Below are positions 44,964-55,571 of a stretch of 64,000 nucleotides of DNA, piece by piece. Below the pieces are notes generated by a model that searched no databases, had not been told where the DNA came from, and worked only from the letters and a program-made list of their open reading frames with translations. The DNA lies in contig SADC01001082.1 of the NCBI GenBank assembly GCA_004194705.1, forward strand, positions 123,181 through 187,180, written 5' to 3'. Position 1 is the first letter of the stretch. Every line of letters starts with the position of its first letter. Made by a program: the position numbers and the translations under genes. The stretch comes from Ditylenchus dipsaci. Its lineage: Eukaryota > Nematoda > Chromadorea > Rhabditida > Anguinidae.

Positions 44964-47900
44964 ATGTCACGTATTGAGAAGACATTTGTGCAGCGTAATA
45001 ACCCGAATTAGTGGGTGAAGGTAGTGAGGAGGAGCCCAAGATAGACTTTGTCAAGGCTTCCGAGTGTTCCTTGCCACCCATCAACCCAGACAAACATCTG
45101 CAGAATATTATGGATTGCATTCTGCCTCCTAGGTATTTAAAAACTTTTAAAATTTTAACCTGAAAAGCATGATCGGACCTCAATTTACTTACCCATAAAA
45201 GAATTATAAATAATTTCGTTGAGGCGAAGAATAACTAGATCGAGTTTAGCAATATGGTCTACTGAGTAGAGTAGACTCTACTCTCTATATAAGGCCACTC
45301 CCTCAAGTTCGTTCCTGTTTCGGGCCCCACACTTTTTTACCTCAGTTTTTGAAAGCTTTTGTCGAACCTGATTGGACAGTCTTATCAAAAATATCGTACA
45401 GATTTTTATTTTACCGGTCGTTTCTGAAAAGTTGAAACTTTGTCCAGTAAGACCCGCGCCTCTCGATATAACACTATCACTTTTGAAAAATCGGCGGTGT
45501 TATATCGAGAGGCGCGGGTCTTACTGGACAAAGTTTCAACTTTTCAGAAACGACCGGTAAAATAAAAATCTGTACGATATTTCTGATTGGACTGCCACTT
45601 CGAAAACCGAGGTGAAAAAGTGTCGGGCCCTAGGCGGGAACGAACTTGAGGGGCCTTGTTATATCGAGAGTAGACTGTATATTCAAAAAGAAAATGACTG
45701 GCCAACTGCTTTTGATCGTCGAGTTCTAAAATAGCTTCGAGAATAATTAAGCAATCCTACTGTTTGTGCCATTAGGGATAGACATAATTGTGCGCAATAT
45801 TATTTGCCGAAATTTTTTTTTATATTCCACAAAGCGGCAACAAGTAGTTCCATAGGCATAAAATTAGGGGAAATAAATTTAAAGGCAAAGCTTTTCCGTG
45901 CGCCAAAAAGACTTTTTTTGCTGTAAATATTTTTTTTGCCGCACATGCATTCTTCGTGATACAATATGCACAATAATTAATATTCCTAATAAATAATATT
46001 ACGGAGAACGCATGTGGAGATAAAAAATGTTTTTCCAGCAAATAACCGCCTTTTTGCAGCAGATAAAAGTTTTTCGCAGCGAAAAACAGTCTTTTTGGAG
46101 CAGAAAAAGAAGTCTTTTCGCAGCACGGAAAAGTTTTGCCCGAACTTTAATAGGTCGCTTATACCTGAGTTTGTTTAAAGTACATCGAGATCTGACTAAA
46201 GTGCATGAAATTGTTTTTATAATTTTTGACCAAATCGGAATTTTTTTGCAGAAAAAGTGATCACAAAGGACAAACATGGTTGGAGAGGGCATCCACTGTT
46301 CCAGCAACTCGGTAACCTTTTTTTTATTGAAACTCTGATAAACTTTTATTGTTTATAGTCTCGATTTACTGGCTTTGGAGGATAAATTTGAGACAGAGTT
46401 GCAGACTCGAAAAGCAAAAACATTTGGCATATGTCCTATTAGGCGGCAGATATATGACCAGCTGTTTGGTTGGTAATCTTGAATATTAAAATTTTAGTTT
46501 ATCTGCCAAGCTCAGCACCTGATAAATAGGCAATTAGGTGATAGATTAGAGATGGCAAATGGCCTACTTCGGGACGGGACGAAAATTTAAAAAAAATTCG
46601 GAACGGGAGGCCGGGACGGACAGGGTCAAAAAAATTTTCCGGGACGAAAAAATGGCCAAATTTGCGTTGGGCGGGACGGGACGTCCCGTCCCGGCTTTTT
46701 AGATTAAATTTTCTAGCGGCACAGGGCTAAAAATAAATAGTTGTTGGTGACGGGACACCGGGACGGGACAGACTGGAATTTTTTTCCGGGACGGGATATA
46801 TGCTAAAAAGCCTTCGAAACGGGATGGGATTCCCGTCCCGTCCCAGGGCCATCTCTATGATAGATTTCCCAAATTTGATTTTTCAAAGTTAGAAATTGAT
46901 CTAGTGAATTGTCTACCGCTTAAAAAGGTCATGATGACCTGTCTTTTATTGAGCAACTGGTCCACCTTTCAGCTCGACTAGTAAAAGACAAGTGAGGGCC
47001 AGGCCCGTACATAAGATTGATTAGAAGTGAAAGTGGAACGCTTATCCACAGTCAAATCCCCAAAAATCCTATCCCCGGTAAATTTTCCTAAATGTCCTAA
47101 AAATTACATAAATTTGGCCAAAAAAATAAAAAACATTGACTCTATATGTGTTCAAGGTTACACCCAAAAAATATGCCTTGGTCCCCCTGTGGTTTTTTGG
47201 CCCACTTTTTTTTAAAATACTGTTATTTTTTTTTAGCTTTATGCTCAGGCAAGGGTAGGCAAGCGTATATTAATACAGACTCAAACATTCTTTTCGAAGC
47301 TTGAAGAAGTAAGGAAAACATGTTTGAGTTCGTCCTCACATACGCTGGCTTAAGGCACGTTCACAATGAGTGTCGACCTGAGTGTGAGATTTGGGGTGTT
47401 TTTAACGCGGGAAGAGCTGTACTTTTTTTCCTTGACCAAAACTTTTTTCTGTTGGTATCATTTTGTAGCTAAGATTCAGGGCTTCAAAATGAGGTATTGA
47501 CAAGCCACATCTGAAATGAAAAATTGTGGTAAAAATGCTTAGGTCCGCACTCAGGTCGACACTCGGGTCGACACTCACAGAGTGTGCTGTCATCCCTCGC
47601 TTTGGCCTTAGGTATCTTCTCTCTTTTGTTCCTTTTTTTTCGGCCCTCTGTTTGAAAAATTCTGGCTCTCTTCTATGTTGATGCTGTCATCCCTCGCTTT
47701 GGCCTTAGGTATCTTCTCTCTTTTGTTCCTTTTTTTTCAGCCCTCTGTTTGAGAGACTCACAGAGTGTGGGCCTGAGTGTCGACCTGAGTGCGGACCTAA
47801 GCATTTTTACCACAATTTTTCATTTCAGATGTGGCTTGTCAATACCTCATTTTGAAGCCCTGAATCTTAGCTACAAAATGATACCAACAGAAAAAAGTTT

Positions 47901-49990
47901 TGGTCAAGGAAAAAAAGTACAGCTCTTCCCGCGTTAAAAGAACGCTTGGGTCGACACTTTTATGTGAACGTACCTTTACTCTTGCCTAAATCAGCTTGGG
48001 GGACCAAGGCAAATTTTTTTTTGACATTTTACAACAAAAATTTTTTTGCTTGGAAATGGTTAAAATTGTTCATAAATAGTTTCTGAGACTTGATAAAAAA
48101 AAATCTTGCCAAAAAAACAACAGGGGGACCACGGGATATTTTTGAGATGTAACCTCGAACACATATGGAACTTAAATATTTTAATTTCTCCGGCAAAAAT
48201 TTTAAACCGAATCGCGGTTGCAATTTTCGAATACGACAATTAAAAAAATCCGATTCCTATGGTACTCTCCTATGGTAAGCTTGCACCTTATCCCTGTTAC
48301 TTATTAAGATGAACTAATCAGACAAGTCACCATCAATTGTGCTGAAAGAGGCCTGATGCTGTTGAGGGTCAGGGACGAAATACGTCTGACCATACTCTCT
48401 TTTCAGGTTAGCAAATTGACTGAATTTGTTTGAAGTATTCATACTGAAATTCATGCTATGTAGGTCTACTGGAGAGTGCAATCGCATATGGCATTCGCAA
48501 AGCTATTCTGGTAGAGAGACAACAGTCGGAAGCGGTGGTGGAGAGAGACGAGGAGAAGCAGAAAAATGCTGATTTGACTGAAAAGGTAGGCCAATATTGA
48601 GGTTTAAAAATTTCTTATACCGGCTTTTTATCTAAAAGGCTTCGAAAAGAATGGATTTTGATTTTGAAACCAAATTTCTGAAAAATGACCGCGAATTGCT
48701 CATTGGCTGCTTCTCTGGTCTGTATATCCACCCCAAAGGCACGTTTACAATAAGTGAGGATTTTTTGGGTCTCTTCACTCGGAAATGGCCACAACTTTTT
48801 TGTATTTTTTTCAAAAATTATTCTGTTAGTGCCATCGTGTAGCTCAGATTCAGGGCTATCAGATGCGCCCATAAAATAGGCACATTCAACCATGTTATCA
48901 CATAGGCACATTTAGGCACAAATAGGCACATTTGTGTGCCTATTTTGTAGCCTATTTTGACCACTTAGGATACAAATGGCCATCCCTGCGTGTAGCTTAG
49001 ATTCAGAGCTATCAGATGCGCCCTTGATCAACTAGATATTGTTGAAAAAATTGGATAAAGTGTTATGAATCCTGAGGAGGAGTGATCCAACTCGGATCAC
49101 TCGAATCCTCACTCACTCAGTGAGGATTCATTCAATTTTTTCAATATTGTTTTTGACAATATCTGCTTTATCAATAGCACATTTTGTAGTCCTGGATCTT
49201 AGCTAGAAGATGGCACCAACAAAGTATTTTTCAAAAATTAAACAAAAGTTATGGCCATTTCCGAGTGAGGGGTCAGCAAAAAACCCTCACTCATTGTGAA
49301 GGGGCCTTAAGTGTTACTGACACTTTTAAGATTATTTTAAGGCTATTTCCCAGAGAAAAAATGATGTTTGCTAAGAGAAGGATTCGAACCTGGAATCCCA
49401 TGAAAATATGCTTTGGTCCCCAAGGCCAATCGAAATTCACCCAAATTGCCTTGGTCCCCCTGTGGTTTTTGGATACTTTCATCGGACATAACTTTTTTTC
49501 CTAGGTCAAACTCAAATTTTTAGAATTTTTCACTAAAGTAAATCGACCATTTTGCATCGATTAGAGCAAAAATATGTTACAAAAGGCTGCTGAAACCAGC
49601 CTAAACAACGAGGATTGAGATTTTCGGTCATTTTTCCGAAAATCGCAGTGATTTGAGATTTGCTGTCATTTTTCAGAAATTCGCGGTCATTTTTAAGATA
49701 TTTTGACAAAAGAAAAATTCAGCTGGAACACCTCCAAAACAACTGGCCCAAGAGAGACTGATCAAAGAAGAGGAAGTTCGCCTGCTAGAGCAGACCATGA
49801 AGGATGAAAACGAGCGCTTGCTCGAGTCCAACAAGACTTTGAAGGTGAGGTATTTATTAGTTAGTGAGATAATTTATCAATACTTGTGTTGCAGATGCAC
49901 TTACAAGCAATACTCCAAATGGACCAGGCTCTGCAGCAATCTGGTGTGCCAGCCACAGAAAATCTAGTAGCAAACCAAAAGCAAAATTGA
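44964..49990 (+). CDS. DNALI1: Axonemal dynein light intermediate chain p28 (DNALI1-like)
   Basis: p28/DNALI1 is a light chain of inner-arm axonemal dyneins that drive ciliary and flagellar beating. Exons: 44964-45132, 46252-46311, 46359-46468, 48309-48406, 48464-48585, 49723-49844 and 49895-49990. Diagnostic strings are LQNIMDCILPPR, QTWLERASTVPATR, FGICPIRRQIYDQLFDELIR, VTINCAERGLMLLRVRDEIR and ESAIAYGIRKAILVERQQ, followed by a coiled coil rich in Glu, Lys and Gln. One base appears missing near 45004 (NNP to ELVGEGSEEE), another near 49735, and the 48406/48464 junction is off by one. The stop is TGA 49988-49990. The large intron 46469-48308 holds foldback repeats. The gene shows that the organism has motile cilia or flagellated sperm. 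Confidence 0.9.
45268..45676. mobile_element. pogo-like MITE, full palindrome
   Basis: GTAGACTCTACTCTCTATAT at left, ATATCGAGAGTAGACTG then TA at right. AAGTTCGTTCCTGTTTCGGG and inverse GGCGGGAACGAACTT lie inside, and a long perfect hairpin is centred near 45490. Confidence 0.7.
45893..46141. repeat. Foldback with GCAGCAAAAAAAG-type words
   Basis: GGCAAAGCTTTTCCGTGCGC pairs with GCACGGAAAAGTTTTGCCCG. Words such as TTTTTTGCTG and CAGCAGATAAAAG recur. It lies in DNALI1 intron 1 and is similar in plan to 26566-26764. Confidence 0.5.
46547..46857. mobile_element. hAT-type element with GGGACGGGAC word arms, TSD TGATAGAT
   Basis: Perfect 8-bp duplication TGATAGAT (46539-46546, 46858-46865). Termini TAGAGATGGC and GCCATCTCTA. 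Arms repeat CGGGACGGGACG on one side and CGTCCCGTCCC on the other. Confidence 0.88.
47351..47977. repeat. Long foldback, AAGGCACGTTCACAATGAGTG family
   Basis: Arms of about 200 bp (about 47352-47580 and 47757-47977) are nearly identical inverses, so both strands show the same 50-codon frame. The subterminal word is GTGTCGACCTGAGTG. The spacer holds two direct copies of a CCCTCGCTTTGGCCTTAGGT segment (about 47593 and 47691). It lies in DNALI1 intron 3. Confidence 0.72.
48735..49310. repeat. Foldback, AAGGCACGTTCACAAT family, GAGTGAGGA word
   Basis: AAAGGCACGTTTACAATAAG pairs with TCATTGTGAAGGGGCCTTAA. The word is GTGAGGATTTTTT / CTCACTCGGAAATGGCC. It contains a small block of AAATAGGCACA words (48870-48985) between two copies of TGTAGCTCAGATTCAGGGCT (second copy at 48993, slightly changed). 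Confidence 0.6.
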
Positions 49991-51178
49991 AAAACTTATC
50001 AAAACAGCTTATTATTTTTAATGACTCTTTATATTTATATATTGTGCGGAAAATATCCGCAGCAAAACTTAACAAAGCATGGAATAGTAATACAGTCGAG
50101 TTTTAGCTCTGGAAACGTGGAGAAAAATAATTTTTAGGAGGAGGGCGAACTTTTTTTGAAATTTTTTTGGTCAAAATTTGACTTTTTGCCTTGGTCCTCC
50201 AAGCCGAACTAACCAAAAAAGAAAACCCAAGCCCCGAGAGCGCAGGGGCTTGAGAGTTAGAGATGCGCGCACTCAATGGAGCTCATTCGCAATGTTGACC
50301 CAAATTTTTTAGCTTGGTAACCCCCCCCCCCCCGTTGCTTTTTTTTGGCCTCTAAAAAATTTTCCTTGCCCTCTGAATTGGAGACGATGGATTTCAGCCT
50401 GGATTTTGGTTGGATTTTTGTGTTAAAGACCAACTTTTGCCGTTTCTTCATAACCATGTGAGATACATATTTTCGGAAGTATTTAAGAACTTCAACTTCT
50501 CTAAGTAATCTAGTATTTGTCATCATTTACAAGTCAGTACTGAAATTGACGTTGAAAAGTAGCGCTACATTTTGAGCATGAGTAGTTAACCACACAGATT
50601 CCACCAAGTGATTGATTACGACCCCCGTGTCAATCCTGGTTTTGTGCGCGAAAAATTTTGAATGTGTGTTAAGAGTCAAAAAAGTTTTCTCTGACTCTCT
50701 AATCGATTTTGAATTTTACCGCAAAATTTTCCCGCACAATCAAGATTGACAAGGGGTCGTAAATCAATCACTTGGTGGAATCTGTGTGGTTAACTACTAG
50801 CATGGAGTTCTAGATCACTACATCTGAAACGTTTATCGAAAAAACAAAAATTCTGAAAAAGTATCCAAAATTTCGGAATTTTTTTAGAATTATTGTTTTT
50901 TTTCATAAAAATTTTCAGATGTGGTCATCTATAACAGGGTAGGCCTACTAGTAGGCCTAATTAGTACAACTCAGCTTGAAAGTGTAATGAACTTTGATAG
51001 CTTGTTTACAAGCTAAGATTCTGGGCTACACAACATAGCTACCAACCGCAGCCAAACCTTTTTGGCATTGAACGTTGGTTATTTTTTAAATTTATTTTAT
51101 TGTGCAATAGTTTCACATTACCACAATAAGACTTTTGGAAGAAATTTCTTTAAAAAAATTCTGCAATTGAGTGTGGCA

Positions 51179-54100
51179 ATGGATCTTATCAATAAAATAC
51201 CTGATGACATTTTGGTTAGTTTCTTTTCCAGGTTCTAACAAGGTGACCTCACATGGTGTCCGTGGCCTATCGACAAACGGTATACACCATTCGATATGGG
51301 GATGAGCTTTTCCGCCTATTCCTTATGATAATAAACGGAATTTAAGGTGAAAATCCGCCTATTTCAGGCTATCCCCTAAATTAGGTGACCCACCTAATTT
51401 AGGCGGCTTTTTTATAATTTAAATTGAAAACCACAGGGGGTACCAAGGCAAATTTTTTTACTTTTTTCACGATTACAACCTGAAATCTGACACCAGATTC
51501 GTGTTTAGCATAGTCGATTTGCACGTGAAATTGCTTTTACAACTCGGAAACCCATGACAAGTTTTTAAATTCCACTGAAGATATCGAAAAAAAATTTTGC
51601 GTAAAAAAATCTCTCTTCAAATCTTTGTTGTCTCAAAAGGAATACAAAATTTGGTAGTTTTTTGACGTCTGAGAGCAATTTTACGTGCAAATCGACTATG
51701 CTGAACACGAATAAGGTGTCAGATTATTAGGTTGTGATCGTGAAAAAAAAAATTGCCTTGCCCCCCTCCCCCTTGTGGTTCTCTGTATTGTTCCATGGTT
51801 CTCTGTATTGGTTTTTTATTTTAATTTTTAAAAAAGTCGCCTAAATTAGGCGGGTCACCTAATTTAGGAGGTAGCCTAAAAAAGGCGGATTTAGGGCGTC
51901 CTTTCCACCCTAAATCATCTTAATCAAGGAAAAAATCTCATTCGCAGATTAATATGATTTTATGTGCAAAAGAAAGCGCAGATTACGAGCTTTCTAATAA
52001 CATATCGTTGAGGTATTTATGACAGTCGAATGAAATTTTTTGGCTTACAGAAACCATTGTGTTTTATTTTTAAAAACGTTGTTCATCCCAAAATATGTAC
52101 AAAAAGTGCACAAACACCCTTTTTTGAATTTTGGTACATACCATTCGACAGAGCAGGAAAAACTGCACCAGATACTGCTACGAAGAAAGTCAAAAGAAGG
52201 CTTTTGGCGTGTTTAGTAGAGTAGTTCACGGTCGGTTAACCGACCCGGTCGGTTAACCGACCGACCGGGTACTTGGCCAAAAAAAACCGACCGAAAAACC
52301 GGGTACAAAAAAACCGGGAAAACCGAAAACCGGGTACAGCAAAATTTCGGTTAATTTACGACAAAAAAAACCGAAAACCGGGTACAAGCCGGTTAACAGA
52401 CCGAAAAAAAACTGAAAAACCGTAACCGAAAACCGGGTAGCATAAATCCGGTTAACCGAAAACCGGGTAAGGCCCAATTAACCGACCGTGAACTACTCTA
52501 GTGTTTAGCAAACGTTTAAAAGTATTTTCCAAAAAGCATCTTGACCTAAAACTCTGACTTTGCTAATCAAAACTGAGCTTCTGACACCGGATTCGTGTTC
52601 AGCATGGTCGATTTACTTGGGAAAATGTCCTTTAAAACCTAGTAGCGCCGAAAATTTACTCCATAGAAAAGTATATCTGCCCCAAACACATCTGCCCAAA
52701 AAAAGTAGACCAAAAGTAGAGCCTACAATCTGTAGCTAATGCTATTTTTTCAATTTTCGATTACTGAAATAAAAAACTCAGTACAACTTTGTAAAATGAG
52801 GTTTAGTTAGAAGTATTCCGAAAGCTGCCCACTGTAGCCGATCTGCTCAAATGTGTCAGGGTTTGTAGACGCTGGCACGAAGTGGTGCAAAACTATGGAT
52901 TCCTCCATTTTAAAACACTGTCAAAGGCCACCATTTTTCCGGCTTTATGGCAAGAGTCTCGGAAAAGAATGAGCTTAAACGAGGTTGGTTGACAAAATAA
53001 AAATGGCCGGATTATACAATTACGCACTAGCTCAAATCGACCTAAAATGATGTTTTTTCAACGTTTTAGCATCTAAAACGTCCAGAAAACTTGTTTTTAG
53101 AGCGAGACCGAGCTTTTTCGAAAAGAAAAATTTTCACCAAAAATATGACTTTTTGCCTTGGGGAACCAAGGTAACTTACCCTAAAAACGTACGCGGATGA
53201 CCGAAAAATAGTTTTTTTCATGGTATTCCACCCCGTTTCAGGGAAAAAGCCATTCAGGTTTGAAAAAGTGTCTTCCGTGGGACAGTGGCCCAAGTGACCG
53301 CCCCCCCCCTCCAAAGAGTATTTTTCTTTGAGCAGACTTTTTTAGTTAGGCTTAGGCATAAGGGGCTTAGTTAGACTTTTTTTGGCATTAGTTGTGCCTT
53401 AGGCCTAAGCCTAAAGCCTAAGCTTAATAAGTGCGCTACGCATTGAAAAAAGAAAAAAAAGAATCAAGGGAGCCCAAAAAAGTACGCTTAGAGAAAATAC
53501 TCTTTGGAGGGACGGGCACTTGGGCTTTTACGCTTCCGTGGCGAGTGTAAGCGTCTGTGTTTTGTGGTCATAAAAGGGTGCGCAGGTTCGATCCCACGTG
53601 CTGGCATGCTATTTATTGTCAAAAAAGTCTAATTACCTCTAAAACTGGTCAAACAAGCCAAAATAAATAGTGTGCCACTAGACGGGATCCAACCTTCGCA
53701 CCTTTTCATGACCATAAAATACAAACGCTCACGCACTGCGCCATGGAAGTCACATCTCCAAACCTAAATGGCTTTCATCACACCCCCCCCCCCTTTAAAT
53801 GCGTTTTATTCAAGAGTCTTACTAGGAATCATTTCTAAGGTAAAGAAATGCGCGCATCTCTAACTTACTAAGCCATCTGCGCCCCCTTCGCAACGCAGGG
53901 GGCTTGAGAGTTAGAGATGCGCACACCCACATATCGAGACACAAATCACTCGAAAGTGACTCTGGATGCAAAAAGCATGCATACCAGAATTTCTTCATGC
54001 GGAAGGTCCAGTATTCAAAGCTAATTCGACTTTTTACCTTGGTCCATCATAGAAAAAAGACAAATTTCGCTCAAAATTTTTTTCTAAAAATGGTCGGCCG

Positions 54101-54471
54101 TGCCCTAAAAACATGTTTTCTATACGTTTTAAATGCTAAAACGTTGAAAGCACATCATTTTGGGTCCATTTGAATTAGCGCGTAATTGTATAGTTTAGCC
54201 ATAAAAATTTCAGGGCATTTCAATGCTGAAGAAATGTATCAAATGTGTGACCCATATAGACTTTGAAGAAGTCATATTTAATTCTGGAGTACTGAGCGGT
54301 GAATACGTTGAAATACAACACATGAACAAGGAAATTTTGGAAATATTATTACTGCATGGAACAAGACTCAAGCAGTTGATCCTGAACGCGGATTGTCTAA
54401 ACCAACGGGCGTTGAAAACACTCACACAACTCAAGCAAAAAAGGTCAATCAATGGACCAAATATCATGTAA
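51179..54471 (+). CDS. F-box protein, small (about 156 residues)
   Basis: Three exons: 51179-51214, 52807-52983 and 54214-54471. The spliced N-terminus MDLINKIPDDIL joins LEVFRKLPTVADLLKCVRVC and RRWHEVV, a textbook F-box split by an intron after IPDDIL. F-box proteins link substrates to the SCF ubiquitin ligase through SKP1. The remaining 100 residues (HFKTLSKATIFPALW; IDFEEVIFNSGVLSGEYVEI; RLKQLILNADCLNQRALKTL) hint at one or two leucine-rich-repeat-like units but no clear family, so the substrate is unknown. All junctions are phase 0. Introns carry an intact hAT element (52217-52500) and a large palindrome (about 51337-51900). No frameshift is needed, so the gene is probably functional. 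Confidence 0.78.
51337..51900. repeat. Large foldback with CCTAAATTAGGTGACC words
   Basis: CCGCCTATTTCAGGCTATCC and CCCACCTAATTTAGGCGGC at left face GCCTAAATTAGGCGGGTCAC and GCCTAAAAAAGGCGG at right. Inner arms carry GGGGGTACCAAGGCAAATTT and its inverse, another use of the CCTTGGTCCCCC-type core. It lies in F-box gene intron 1. Confidence 0.6.
52217..52500. mobile_element. hAT-type element with GGTTAACCGACC word arms, TSD GTGTTTAG
   Basis: Perfect 8-bp duplication GTGTTTAG (52209-52216, 52501-52508). Termini TAGAGTAGTTCACGG and inverse. Arms repeat GGTTAACCGACCGGGTA and CCGAAAACCGGGTA words. Confidence 0.9.
53270..53525. repeat. Foldback with CTCCAAAGAGTATTTT arms
   Basis: CAAGTGACCGCCCCCCCCCT then CCAAAGAGTATTTTTCT at left face AGAAAATACTCTTTGGAGGG and GGGCACTTGGGC at right. 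The middle is rich in GGCTTAGGC and its inverse GCCTAAGCC. A single related arm is at about 43935-43980. Confidence 0.55.
53533..53606 (+). repeat. tRNA-derived repeat, forward copy
   Basis: CTTCCGTGGCGAGTGTAAGC (A-box-like) and GCAGGTTCGATCCCACGTGC (B-box and T-arm-like), about 74 nt. An inverted relative lies at 53673-53749. The acceptor stem is poor, so it is called a tRNA-derived repeat, not a tRNA gene. Confidence 0.5.
53673..53749 (-). repeat. tRNA-derived repeat, inverted copy
   Basis: The minus strand reads CTTCCATGGCGCAGTGCGTG then GAAGGTTGGATCCCGTC, closely related to the forward copy at 53533-53606. The two face each other across 66 bp and could fold as a hairpin. Confidence 0.5.
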
Positions 54472-54899
54472 AATTTTTTTGCTAAAATTACAGACCATGA
54501 TACTGATATAATACTATTTACCCATAGTCATAGTTGGACGCCGCCGGCGGTGGCGCCGGCAGCGAAAAAGGCTTTTGCAAAAATACCGTTGGTACTTTTA
54601 AAAGAGTACCCAAAATAGTACACGAAACACCAAAAAAATCATTTCCACTTAAGATTGGCTCATTCGGCGAAAATTAGAGTAAGGAGCAGCGGGTGCGGCG
54701 TCGCTGTTTTTGCGTATTCAACTGTGCTCATAATTGCTCTTTCGCAATGCTGGAGCTTCATGGCACGTAGAGACTTATTGGCCACTTTGTAAACGAAGAA
54801 GATTCAATATTTTAGTGAAGTTGAAAAAATCTAAAAAGGTGTATTTTTTAACTTTAGCTCATATCTCGACAGCCGAAAATTTTTTCGAAATTCTGTTAA

Positions 54900-55332
54900 G
54901 GAAATCCCTTAGTCGACAAAACCAAGTGCTTCAAGAATGCGAAAATTCCGGTGGAGTACAAAGCCAACAAGAAGGCCTGGATTCATTTATTGACGGGCAT
55001 TTTCACCTGTTTATTATTTTCCGTATTTTATAGGTGCAATCTTCGAACCTCAGCTGAAGACATGGGACGAATGGCTTGAACATAAGGGAAGGAAGGTGCT
55101 GCTTTATTAACCGGAAGTGAAGAGAAATCTGATGGGATTCACGAGGCTTGGAAAGGTCTTCAAATGCGTGGAGGCATCGACAAGCAGATATGCATATCAC
55201 TACGTGGAGAGGAACTTCGATGATCCTTTTACACTGCGCCTCACTGATGGATTCGACGAAGCCTTCTATCAAGAGCGGAGCAAGAAGCAAAAGCAGAACA
55301 GACTCACCGATTTCTTCAAGCCTGCTCAATAG
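54900..55332 (+). pseudogene. Decayed pogo/Tigger-type transposase, C-terminal part
   Basis: About 54913-55010 reads TKCFKNAKIPVEYKANKKAW and IHLLTG, the segment before the second catalytic Asp in Tigger/CENP-B-like DDE transposases. The next piece (about 55040-55110) gives TWDEWLEHKGRKVLL, then a TAA where the LLxDN motif should follow. The frame to 55332 encodes a C-terminal region ending KQNRLTDFFKPAQ, which resembles the PCNA-binding-like tails of pogo transposases. The catalytic core is missing and frames are broken. A pogo-type terminal repeat follows at 55435-55571, fitting one degraded element. Confidence 0.6.
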
Positions 55333-55434
55333 TTGGTTTCCGAATGCGATTGTTGCCTTCGTCTGAATTAACCCTCAAGTTTGAGCTGTGACATTTCCTA
55401 CAATTTTCTTTCTACCGTGCTTATCTTATGGATA

Positions 55435-55571
55435 ACCCTTTATATAGCGGCACTCCTTGAGAAATTTTGTTAGCCGACCATCGAAATAACGGCTTCTATA
55501 TAACGGCAACCTCTATACAACGGCACCTTTGGCCGGTCCCTAGGGGTGCCGTTATATAGAGGTTTGACTGT
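55435..55571. mobile_element. 3' terminal region of a pogo/Tigger-type element
   Basis: The stretch contains an inverted pair around CTATATAACGGCA / TGCCGTTATATAG and ends GGTTTGACTG before TA, the usual Tigger/pogo end with TA target. It lies just downstream of the transposase fragment in the same orientation and is probably its right end. No matching left end is visible upstream. Confidence 0.6.

Noticed and set aside
47402..47937. Two identical 50-codon frames on opposite strands
   Set aside because: They are the two arms of one inverted repeat; the shared frame reflects arm identity, not two genes.
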